DNA from: Membranipora membranacea
Taxonomy: Eukaryota > Bryozoa > Gymnolaemata > Cheilostomatida > Membraniporidae
DNA length: 60,000 nt
NCBI GenBank assembly: GCA_914767715.1
Contig: OU612072.1
Span: forward strand, 9,116,001-9,176,000
Reading direction: 5' to 3'
Within the stretch, counting starts at the first letter, position 1, and each line of letters begins with the position of its first letter. Position numbers and translations under genes: made by a program. Below the pieces are notes generated by a model. It searched no databases. It had not been told where the DNA came from and saw only the letters and a program-made list of their open reading frames with translations. This document shows, piece after piece, positions 22,581 to 33,500 of the stretch.

Positions 22581-23150
22581 CAGTGGAATAATGGATTAAA
22601 TCCGACTATAATAACAGATGATCAAGAAAATGACAATGCAACTGTTGAAGTGAATGGTGCTTGGTATACACCTCAAGAAATTGAAAGTTTGACATTTGCT
22701 AACATTTTTTCAAGCAGTCTGACCAATAAAAGAATATCACCATTCAAATCAGCATGGTTTTTTGTCCTAGAAACATGTTTTTTAGATATCTGTCGTAGAA
22801 TTACACCTCCGTTGCTAGGAAGTACAATACGTACGCAAAACTGCATCAAATTTTGCCGTGATCGTGAACTTTGGGCGGCCATTGTTCAAAATGCTGTTTC
22901 ATGCCGCGCCGCGAATCCGGTGCACTATTTCGGCTTTAAAAAGACCAATTTCTGTGCTAGGAATAAAATAAAGATATATTTGGAATCTGTAGAAAATTCT
23001 CTATCAAGTGGTTACAATAACTCAAAATATTCCTTCCCCTCATTATTGACGAATAAGACAGAGCATGCCACAAATTTAAATGGGGTAAGCAGCATTCAAA
23101 TTCCTCCTGATTTTTCGGAATTAAGAGGAGAAGCAGTGAATTATTTTTAA
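22581..23150 (+). other. Open frame after the transposon-derived gene; coding status unclear
   Basis: The frame continues past the stop at 22580 with NPTIITDDQENDNATVEVN and stays open to 23150. The acidic start looks like protein. The remainder (ICRRITPPLLGSTIR, NKIKIYLESVENS) has no recognised motif. It may be the decayed tail of the same transposon gene. Confidence 0.25.
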
Positions 23151-24052
23151 TGGGAATCAGACAAGCTGATGCGGAATTGTGTGATACACATGCCCAATAA
23201 ATTTTCATTCCAACGATGGCATTGGAAAGTGGTGAAAATATGACTGATGTCATACAAAATTGCTCAGTTCGGATGATTTCAAATCATCCGCTTCAAAATA
23301 TACAAGCTCTTATTGGTCAATTTTGACGTTATGATTTATGGTTTTAGAGGTTGCCTAGATACCGTTGTCAAGATTGAAATTCACCATTGTAATTAAACCC
23401 TATAATCCCAAGTGTGATGAGCCAACACAGCAATAGCTATATCATACGCTTCTATTCAACTTTATTTATGGGTGTCTGCGAATCACAATTTCTTATATAA
23501 CACAGTTGACCAATTGAGAACGCAACGTGGACTGGCTGTTAGAGGCGGAGACCAAGTCCATTCTCTGCCTCTACTTACATTGATCAGCCAATGGTCGTGC
23601 CTGTCACTTCACATGATTAACCCCTGTGCACCCCCTTCGATTCCTTCCTCTTTAAACTCATGCTATTTCTTCAAGATTTGATAAAACAAGTTTTAATCAC
23701 AGAGATTAATCCGAGTCATAAATTCGATGGATATTGAAGCAGATTTCGAGGTGGAAAAAGTTTGCCTCACTCTAATAGTTCCACTTACAAAAAATGCCGA
23801 TTATTAGTCGACAACTTTAGTGTGACCTCACGCCCAGGCTTTCCCATCTCATGAGTGAATATTGAAGGGGTCGACTCGAATGCCTCATAGCATTACTGGT
23901 GCTCCAAGATGGTCAGTTTTTGGCTCATTTTGATGCATGATTAGCTGGAAAAACAGCCTTTATAATCCCAATCTGAAATTCAAAAAATAATCATAAGACT
24001 GCTGATATTTTAAAATATGAGGACTTAGGGTAATCCTGGTCAGTGCAGCAAA

Positions 24053-24424
24053 TTACCAGAAGACTTTTTTAATGCTTAGTGAGAGATAATATTTTTGTCG
24101 CAGATATGCGTAGCAGTTGTAGATTTGTGTTCGATAGATTTTTAGATCCGACTGAGGGAAATAGCGTAAATGTCCTGCTCTCGGCGTTGCTGGATCAGCA
24201 ATAATGGATGACCTTCTCAGAACAGGATCTGATAAAGAATAATTGTTAGTGCACTCCATGACAGATTCTCTGGATAAAAGTATCGCAGAAGGTGGTGTAT
24301 AAAATATCGAAGCTGTATGATCAATCCTTGTACGTTGGGCAGAGGTGCTGGCAGCGCCATGCCTATAATGACTTCCCTCGTCATCCGAGCTAAAATCAAA
24401 AGCTGTTGAATCTTGCAGTGACAT
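24053..24424 (-). other. 123-codon open frame, possible first exon
   Basis: Opens MSLQDSTAFDFSSDDEGSHY with an acidic, serine-rich start like those at 21249 and 26566. Fully open to 24053. No convincing donor, no recognised domain. Could be the 5' exon of the spliced gene at 19624-20501 or a transposon remnant. Confidence 0.3.
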
Positions 24425-24701
24425 ATTTACTCATGCGGCCAAATGTTTATGAGTAGACCATTTATCCCAACCCATTTATATAGCTCCAATCCTGTAAACC
24501 TTATCTTGCCAGCTTAAATTGAATCGTTTATTTGTATGACAGTAATTATGATCCTCCAAGCGATGGGAAACAATAGGAAAATTTATTAATGGAGAAACAT
24601 GGTGCATCTCGGTTTTCTGACATCTGAGCAAAATAATTCGACCAAACTTTGACACCCAAAAGTGTTTTACCATCACAGTTGTGGATAGTAATTAAGTAGG
24701 A

Positions 24702-25651
24702 ATGGATGCTACTAAGAAAAGAAAAACTATCAGCTCCTCTTTGCGCGAAGGGTACAGTAATGCCAGCACAATGAGGTTTCTCAATGAATTTCTTGAAGAG
24801 GATATTCCAAACAGATGGAAGGACTTTAGTTCAATTTCTTGTGGTTTTGTGTATGATTGTCTGTCACCTCTGTACCATGTGTCGAGTTAGGCTGGGCTTC
24901 ACCTACATGACGGTCATGAGGACGCAGTTTATTCAATTCAAGTGATGGTTGGTAGTGCTAGATTGCTACAGACTTAATATTAGCTATCAATGCTCATGAT
25001 TTGAGATATCTCATGTGCTCAAGGGGAGAAAGAAAGAGATTATCATCTCCACATGTTACAGCAAGGTGCATAACAGCAATTAATTCCATGATGATGTAAG
25101 CTAGCATTTTTCCAGTTTAATTCGATAAATCATCTTTTGGGATATCACGCATAAGGCATGGAGTTCTATCTCGATCATTGCCAATTTGTACGACCATTAT
25201 ATTTTCAATGCTTCATCATATGAAACTATATAGCAGTTTTTGGTGCAAGTGTATCTAAAGGTATTGATGGAGGGATTTAGGTGATTAGATTATCAACGGT
25301 AGATATGTGGTATCAATTTGCATTTTCTTTCCATGTCACAGGAAGAATGTCAGCTCCATCACGTTGAGACTTTCTACGGCTGAAATAGAAACGGCATCCA
25401 AGCGATACGGTACAAGGAATGTCAGCAGATTTTGTTTTTGTTTGAATGGAGGTGTGTTGAATTCATATACGTTAAATTTTATCTTTAACAGATCAATCAC
25501 CGAAACGGACATTTGCAGAGCAGCTGGGCTACTTCAGCTTTCTCTAGGAAGATACGTTAGAACATACAATGACTGTCAACCAAATTTTCATATGGCCTGC
25601 CACTTACCAGCTACTATACGTCGTTTCGGGCCAGCCCATGTGCAAGTTTAG
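24702..25651 (+). pseudogene. DNA-transposon protein fragments (plus strand)
   Basis: The open frame 24702-24890 begins MDATKKRKTISSSL. A later frame ending at 25651 carries DICRAAGLLQLSLGRYVRTY followed by CQPNFHMACHLPATIRRFGP. The PN-x-H ... H-x-P ... FGP pattern is typical of the C-terminal region of CACTA/Plavaka-like transposon proteins. Intervening sequence is broken. Assignment is by motif memory only. Confidence 0.4.
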
Positions 25652-26342
25652 ATAAATAATTGAGAATATGTATTTTCTTTTTTCTGTCACATCGATGATA
25701 TAAGAGTTACTGTTGCCTGAACAGCAGCGCTTACATGTACATGGGTGATTTCTCGGCTCGACAAACCTATGACCCCCTCAGGCAGCATATCACTTTTTGT
25801 TAGTTTTACTCTGATCTATATCAACAAGGCTATGCTGTTCCAACATGCTAGTGGTCATGTCTCAGAGAAAGCGATAGCCTGTTCATAGCTGATCTAAAGC
25901 TTGCTTCTCGATTATCAGTTGTCACGGGACTAAAGTTTTGGTAGTGTTTTGTAATGCTTACAGCTTATCTTAGTTTGAGTGGACTATAGTATGGACATAC
26001 TAGTCCTACACTTCACTCTGTCTCCCTGGGTTTTCTTTTTTTATGTACACACATTCTCTGACTGTCTGTATGGTAGCAGATTATATCTTGGCAAGAATTA
26101 TTATGTCTTTGATGGCATTTGTACCAAACTTATCTGAGGAAAATCTGCAGTAAGAAATCTGTTTAGGAGTGAATGGAACAAATACACCTGGTATTGTTAG
26201 GCCCCATCTTACAAGAACACTTGCATAAGTTGTGATGGTTGTATAGACCCATCTACACCACAATCTCCCTCTGCCTCACTATGTAAGAAAACTGCAAAAT
26301 ATTCTTATCTTGTTCCTGTTGCTAATCATCCAGTTGGGCTTC

Positions 26343-26603
26343 AGTTTATCCATAATCAGTCTCTTCTTCTTGCTCAATTTTAATATCATGACCTTCACAG
26401 TCACTGCTACTAGCATTTTCATTTGTCTCATCACTAAAATACTCATTTATTACCTCCAGAACATCAATTTCAGCAAAGAAAGTGGTTGAGCTTTCACTGA
26501 CGGTCGCCGTTTTTGTGTTTCCTAGCGACATATTCAAGCCAATATTAGGGAGGCTTCTTTTTGTTTCTGAGCCAATGTAATTGCAGATTCTGAAAGAACA
26601 CAT
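26343..26603 (-). other. Short acidic open frame in a dispersed repeat
   Basis: MSLGNTKTATVSESSTTFFA is followed by DVLEVINEYFSDETNENAS and an acidic end, then a stop. Sequence just upstream (26580-26780) recurs at 53160-53310, including GAGACTGTGACACA, so this lies in or next to a dispersed repeat. Probably a transposon N-terminal exon. Confidence 0.3.
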
Positions 26604-27294
26604 CCTATTGGTCCTAGTATATAGTTTCGCAAAATTAGAAAACTGAATTCAGAAATAAGTTTTCCAACTTAAACCGCTAATATAAACATTAGTAGAAATG
26701 CAACTTATCCCTGCTTTTTGAGACTGTGACACATATAAGGATACTTAAGAGAGTTTCTCAGCCCCTGCTGAGAGATTTGTGTGTGGTAGAGTTCCCGTGT
26801 TTGGCTCAAACAGTGCCTGTGTGAAGAGGATTTTTGATGGGGATAGATAACAGCGATCATGCCTGGTGCGCTATATTATGTAAGGGTCTGCTGTCTTTAC
26901 AAGTTGTGGTGGGTATTTGTGATCACTTTGAAGTACTACTCTTCTTTGTTTCCTTCATTAGATAATAAAACTTCTTATATATATGTGACATAAATATCTA
27001 AACCAATAGTTTTTACAGCAGTTCATATGATGGTAACAAAAGGTAGTCAGGATATAGCAAGCAAATGAATATTCGATCAATTAATTGCGATGACAGCACA
27101 ATTGATTGATTGATTTCATATATTTGTCATGAGTATTAAAAAAAACACTATGATTTTTGTTCTGGGTGTAAACTGTCCATAAAGAAGTGTAAAAAGTGTA
27201 AAAATATATACACTGAAGCAGATTGTTATAATAAAATACGTGAGATTGTGGAAGAGCAGAGGAGGGAAAAAAAAATAAAACAGTGACCAGAGAG

Positions 27295-27564
27295 TTAAAA
27301 CAGGTTTGCATTTATGATGCGGACTAAAACACGATAAAACGAGTCCGTTCCCTTTGACGACCTGATCTTGGGAGCACGCAGGCGTCCTGACGGCATTGTC
27401 TCGATGATGCTATGAATAAAATGAGTCTCATCTCGATAGATCGTCAGCACATACTTCTGACATCTTAGTTTGATCGCTTCGTCTAGACTGAGTTGGATAT
27501 TAGCACCGTGTTTTGTGGCTTCATTCAAAATCGATTGCATAGCATTTTGCTGAATACTATACAT
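27295..27564 (-). other. Open frame with coding-like composition, unassigned
   Basis: 89 codons open from MYSIQQNAMQSILNEA to a stop, preceded by a pyrimidine-rich acceptor-like tract. GC content is above its surroundings. Contains DEAIKLRCQKYVLTIYRDE and RAPKIRSSKGTDSFYR. No family recognised. May be an exon of a decayed host or transposon gene. Confidence 0.35.
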
Positions 27565-27673
27565 GTGGGGATATTATAGAAAAATAGCAAACATCAATTT
27601 CGACTCAATAAAAGTTTGAATCAATCAGAAATGAATTTTGGTACATTCTTTAAACATGATGATGACATATTAA

Positions 27674-29037
27674 GGTAATGTCAAAGACCAATCCGAATAT
27701 CAACATATCATATACCGTTGGAAAGCTGCCGAGCTACTGAAAATGAATACCTGAACAAAAACTTGATTCGATGACGTTGTGTCATTAAAGGAAGGAAATG
27801 AGGCAGAAAACGCTGTTTTTGTCAAAGCAGATGGAGGAGTCAAATTAATTGCAAGAAATTTCAAAACAGGTGGAATGTATACTTTGTATAGATTGAGTCC
27901 ATAGTAAAATTTGATTTTCTATGATATACGACTAGTCTAAACTGACTTTATACGTCACGCCATACAACGCAATTTTTTGGTGAAGCCGTGAAAATATGTG
28001 AAATTTCAATCATTAATTAAGAACAGATCATAGGCTCGAAACAAAATTAATTATGATTTTCCCTTAGAGTACACTTCAAATGTCATACATATTGACTTTA
28101 AACAAATTAGCTTGCATTTTGCGAGAACAGTGGACTCTCGAACACACCTGATATTTTTCGCATTTTTTGCATAACCTCAAATGTGCTGTCCAAATGACCA
28201 TTATTGTGGCCAAACAAAGTTTTTTGAAAGTTCTCACATACGAAGCCGCTTTTATTACCCATGGTGCACACAGGAAATGCCAACAGATTTTTTCACTGCA
28301 TCTTCGTTTTTCTTGAATTTAACGCAAAAAAATGGCCAAAAACACCTCAAAAGTCCCAAAAAATAGCTGTTTTTTGGCATTCTTTTGCGTTAAATTCAAG
28401 AAAAACGAAGATGCAGTGAAAAAATCTTTCGGCATTTCCTGTGTGCACCATGGCTAATGAAAGCGGCTTCTTATGTGAGAACTTTCAAAAAAACTTTGTT
28501 TAGCCACAATATTGGTCATTTGGACAGCACATTTGATGTTATGCAAAAGTTGCAAAAAATATTAGCTGTATTCGAGAGTCTACTGTTTTCGCAATGTGCA
28601 AGCTAATTTGTTGAAGATTAATAGGTATGGCATTTGAAGTGTCCTCTAAAGGAAAATCATAATTAATTTTGTTTCGAGCCTATGATCTGTTCTGAATTAA
28701 TGATTGAAATTTCACATATTTTCACGGCTTCACAAAATAAAATGCATTGTATGGCGTGACGTAAAAAGTCAGTTTAGACTAGTCATATATCAAAGAAAAT
28801 CAAATTTTACGATGAATGCAATCTCTAAGTACGCATTCCACCTGGTTTGAAATTTCTTGCATGTAATTTGACTCCCCCACCTGCTTTGACAAAAACAGCG
28901 TTTTCTGCCTCATTACTTCCCTAAAATGACACAACGTCATTGAATCAAGTTTTTGTTCAGGTATTCATTTTCAGTAGCTCGGCAGCTTTCCAACGGTATA
29001 TGATATGTTGATATTCGGATCGGTCTTTGACATTACC
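27674..29037. mobile_element. Foldback element, TTAA target duplication (copy 2)
   Basis: A nearly perfect 1364-bp palindrome with almost no spacer, centre at about 28355. The ends GGTAATGTCAAAGACC and GGTCTTTGACATTACC are flanked by TTAA on both sides (27670-27673, 29038-29041). The arms share CGTTGGAAAGCT and the block at 28437-28560 with the element at 9247-10327, so both belong to one family. Short frames inside are on both arms and carry no domain. Confidence 0.85.
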
Positions 29038-29079
29038 TTAATGATGATGATATGAATTTGTCTATACAAATCTGATGTC

Positions 29080-29225
29080 ATCCTTTCAATTCTACCGCCA
29101 ACAGCATCGGGTCGACAGTAGGGCAGACCTGACTGCTGGTGATGACCCAAACCTTGAACTTCCAACCGTCGATCCCATTTCATTCTTGAACTCTTTGGGA
29201 GCACTCGGAACAAAGCGTTGAATTT
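29080..29225 (-). other. Short GC-richer patch, possible exon remnant
   Basis: Immediately outside the foldback element, a minus-strand frame reads MFRVLPKSSRMKWDRRLEV and RPDAVGGRIERMTSDLYRQ. Composition differs from the flanks, which is typical of coding sequence. No partner exon was found. The rest of 29230-29800 shows no gene. Confidence 0.25.
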
Positions 29226-29806
29226 CTATTTTTTATCCTAACTTTGGTTTATGTTCTGCTTTTCGTCCTGTTTTAGTTTAAATCTATCTGATATTAATGA
29301 TTTCCTTACACACCTACAATAACATCCTGTGTCTGACTTTCCATCTGCAAACAGATTTTGCTGGATTGTGATGGATTGTGTGGAGATTTGAGTGAAACTT
29401 CGAAATTCAATTTACACAGCTATTGGGTTTTGGAGATATTTGTAAACTTATATACCGAGTGGAATTAGTCAAACTGAAAACAACTTTGGGTCTAAAATGC
29501 CAGCCACAGCCTAGGAGAAACATTATATCTCAGTTTTCAGACTGAGCCAATTCTTGAGATTTCAACAAACAATATCTTAATTAAAATAACAAACATATGG
29601 GCAGCTCAATTAGACTGTGAGGGTTCATGCCTGCAACTGTTCTTCACTTTTTCATGTAACCTTAATTAAACAAGTTGAAATCTAAAGATAATGTAGATGT
29701 AATAATTTTTATATTACATAATGTTGACCCCAATAATTGAAAAGAAACTGAATATCAAAAACCGCATGACCGTGCAATAAATCTGATGATATTTACGTAA
29801 TTTTTT

Positions 29807-29812
29807 TTATTT
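29807..29812 (-). terminator. Candidate poly(A) signal of gene B
   Basis: AATAAA on the minus strand, about 215 nt downstream of the gene B stop codon at 30026. Position is plausible for a 3' end; no independent support. Confidence 0.3.
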
Positions 29813-30025
29813 CGAGCTTTGTAGACAGTAGATGTGCAGTTCATCCATCAATCAATATGCTTGATTGGTAAAATAATAATGTAACTGATAGGCAGTACTT
29901 GCTAAATTCATGGCTTTCAAGAATTCCCACTGCAGCGGGAGGCAATCCTTTCACTTTACCATTATGCAACAAGTAAGGTCCATTTCTTTGAAGCAACAAG
30001 CAGCAATTGTAATATTTGTTAACGC

Positions 30026-30529
30026 CTATTTGGCAATATCTTTTCTCATTCCATCATAAGCTGCCCCCTCATCAAAGTTCACTCCATCATATGCAGGTCT
30101 ACCTGATGCAATTACACCAGGAACAGGCATATTTGCGGCTTCTCTCACATCTGATACCTTCTTCCGAAAATCAAAAACTTGTTTGAGATGCATTTCTTCA
30201 TATTTCCCACCTGTTCCTGCACTCCTCTTTTTCTTTCCAGTCCTCACCTTCTTAGATTCCTCTTCGTCCCCAACACCTCTATGCTCTTCCTGACCAGCCA
30301 GAGCGGGAACTAAAGGACCAAACTTTGTGTTGTAAATGTCGTATACATTCTTCTGGTAATATTCTTCATCGGCTACATTCAATGGATGTATTTGTTGCAC
30401 AGGTGGATGTTTCTTAGCCTCTTTAGTTGCCTTAGCAACATGCCTTCCTCTACTTTTCTGTTTCTTATACGAAGGCTTAAACCAAAATAATCCCTGGTGA
30501 TATATGTAGAAGTTCCCAAAGCCACAGAC
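30026..30529 (-). CDS. Gene B exon 17 (cytoplasmic tail and stop)
   Basis: Acceptor TTTGTTTAG; phase 0; 167 codons and TAG. Finishes the membrane helix, then a basic region (SYKKQKSRGRHVAKATK), a tyrosine cluster (EEYYQKNVYDIYNTKF), an EEESKKVRTGKKKRS linker and a C-terminus with two related YDG segments (AYDGVNFDE, AYDGMRKD). Confidence 0.85.
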   Translation of the reverse strand, partial: VCGFGNFYIYHQGLFWFKPSYKKQKSRGRHVAKATKEAKKHPPVQQIHPLNVADEEYYQKNVYDIYNTKFGPLVPALAGQEEHRGVGDEEESKKVRTGKKKRSAGTGGKYEEMHLKQVFDFRKKVSDVREAANMPVPGVIASGRPAYDGVNFDEGAAYDGMRKDIAK

Positions 30530-33500
30530 CTAAACAAATAAAATAAAATGACTTAGGTGACTAAATGATGTTGCATCGATATTGACTGTCCAATGAGCTT
30601 AACCTGAGAGCAAATAGTCTGTCTTGCTTGTCTAGAAGAAAAACATCAAACAAAAAATTAATGAAGCTCTGATGAAAATTTTCAAATTGATAACAATCTT
30701 TCAAATTAAGTTCTATCAAACCATTGTGATGATGTTCACTAGACAGTGCTAGTGGTGTTCATATCCCTAAGCTATCACTGAGTAAGTATCAAGTCAGGTT
30801 TTGTATTCGTTTCCTCTTTTTCTGCTGGCCACCAATTTCACCACATATAATTTTTATGTGATCAAGTTTTCTCAAGTTCTGTTTTCTCAATGTTTTGTAC
30901 TCTTCCACAAGCAATTGCATAGGCAAAGTAAGAGTATAAAAGACCTGCGTACATGTGAAATCTCTTGTAAACTCCGAGCTATCTGGATGACCACACTCTA
31001 TCACTCACCAATAAAAGAGATATTATTACGATTGTGATTACAATTCCAATTATGGAAGCCTCTACAACTGTTTCTACAGTCACCGGTTCTTCTGTCACAG
31101 GCAAGGTCTCACCATCTTCAAGTGTTGGCTTATCTGTAATAAACAAGTTTAAGATACGACCTGCGATTGTAAATTCAGACGGTGCATTGAATGGCTTGAA
31201 TAATTATAAATGATGATGTACAAAATTGTGACAAAACAAACACTTTACTGCTGTTCTATCCGTCGGGTTGTATTCAACACAAAGTTCAATTGAAAACTGC
31301 CTAGCATACCTTTCTGAACATGATAATACTTTCTTATTATCGGATGTATAGTCGTTTCCCGATATACTCTCAGAGTCACCCTGTAAGATACAAACTCTGA
31401 GAATGTCTCCCCACCGCGAAGCTCATCAGTAAAATAGCTAAAACAAACCATCATGAATTCATTTTTTCAATATACAAAGGCAATGCTTTCTTTTGACCAT
31501 GCAGATGTAATGCGATTCCCTGTGACTACTACCGAATGAGACTAATAAACTTATAGAAGAAGGTTTATACTGGATCTATTTTTTCAATCGATATACCCGC
31601 AAAAATGGTATTTTGATCTTCAACAATCACATTTGTATATTATAGGAAGCTGTATGTCAGGTACGTACTATCTTATTAGCTCAAGCAGTGCCAAACAGTG
31701 AAACCTATTTTTATCAGGCTTTGTTGGGGGGGGGGGGGAAATGAAGCTTGTCAACTCTTGCACTGCTCAATGTCGAGCTGTGCAAGAGTTGACAATCTTT
31801 GTTCCTATAGAGAGTCGGAGTAAAATTCACTTATGAGAGACACTTTTCCACCATCAATTATTCATGCCAAGTAGAGCATTGAATTTACTATACTGACTAT
31901 ATCATGCATTTGTCTTTGGGTAGTTTTCAAATACAGCACATTACGCAACTTAATATATTGTACTAAGTGTTCCAAGATTGCAGACCTTTTTTAATTTGCA
32001 CACACTTTGCTTAATTAAGTTTACGGTGATTATTTGTACAAATTACAGTTCTCAAATTATTCAGTACGGACCAGAAACAGGTTTGTGCAAACTCTGTCTT
32101 AAATATTTGAATGTTAGAGTTATCTTGGATCTATGAGGCACCATTTGCTTATTATAAGGACAATATCAGATACGAAGAAAATGCTGATTGCTGTCACATT
32201 TAATTGTGGATTTAATTCAGTAAGATAACATACCACCAACTTGAGTTAGGTCTGCAATGGCATGTCTTTGGGTAAGCTTTCGGATAAATGCCAATTCCAA
32301 CAATTTCTGTATTGAGATGACATGGAGCCAGCTCTGTTCCAAGATGTACCTTATTCACAGTCACATTGGCAAGGAATGTATCGCTGTTATAAATCGTAAA
32401 CTGGAAATCCGTCACATAAGAGACTGCAAAAATGAATATTGCTGACAAATGATTATTCAGGTACGTCCTAAATTAGTTTGTTGTTTTTTTCAAATGTTGA
32501 GAATGTATCTTAATTTAGATTCACTTCAGTATTGATGATGATATCAATGTATTCCATACAGTACTAAGAAGATTATAATGTGAATTTTATCGAATAGGCT
32601 TCAAGTTATGGACATCTATTCTATAGACCTATAACATTTCATAAAAAAAAGGACCGTTGACCATTTTCAGATGTGTTGCTTAGGTTCTTTTTGGATAACT
32701 GACAAAAATAAGTTTAACTTAATTCCTAATTCAATCTGTAATCCTGCTGACAAGAACTTACACATCACCTAAGAAAAATAGGTGCCGGCCAACATAATCA
32801 TCTCCTAAAGCTAAGTCATAGCAAATATATAGAGGTCAGAAAGTTGAGTTTTGAAAATTGAAATAACTACCAAGAACTTGTAATTGATTTGACACTTAAC
32901 ATGGCCATAGAATACTTATCGAAATCCTACTATATTCTCCTACGCTTGAATTCAAAATTTGTTTATTTCTGTTTTTGGTAATCATAAGATCTTAATTTGT
33001 AAAGTAAATACTTACCTGGAACAAAAGTTAGATTGTTATCTTCAGACTTTTCTTTTGTAATTGTTGTGCGGTAGTTGTCTGAGACTGCTGTGATCGAGAT
33101 CTCATAACTCTCTTTTGGCAGAAAACCGTGTGCCAGCAGATCAAAGTAATATGCTGAAAATGTAAAACATGCAGGTTGTTTCACACACGCTGAATAAAAA
33201 AACCAACAAAAAATTAAATCTAAAATGGTTTAAAATTTTAATCTAAATAAAAAAAACTCCCATTGTATCAATTATACAATTGTGATACAGATTGACAAAG
33301 GGCCAGTTAGTACTATGTTGCGTTTGTCCAGCGATTTCCTATTTTACAACACCTCTGGCTCAGAAAACTGATTAGACATGGTCTGGGCCCTGGTCTAATC
33401 AACAGGGACAAATTAACACACCTTATTAACAGATATGATAATAAAAAAGACCTGTTGATCAAAACCATTAATTTTAATCCCAGCTATATCTTCCTTACTG

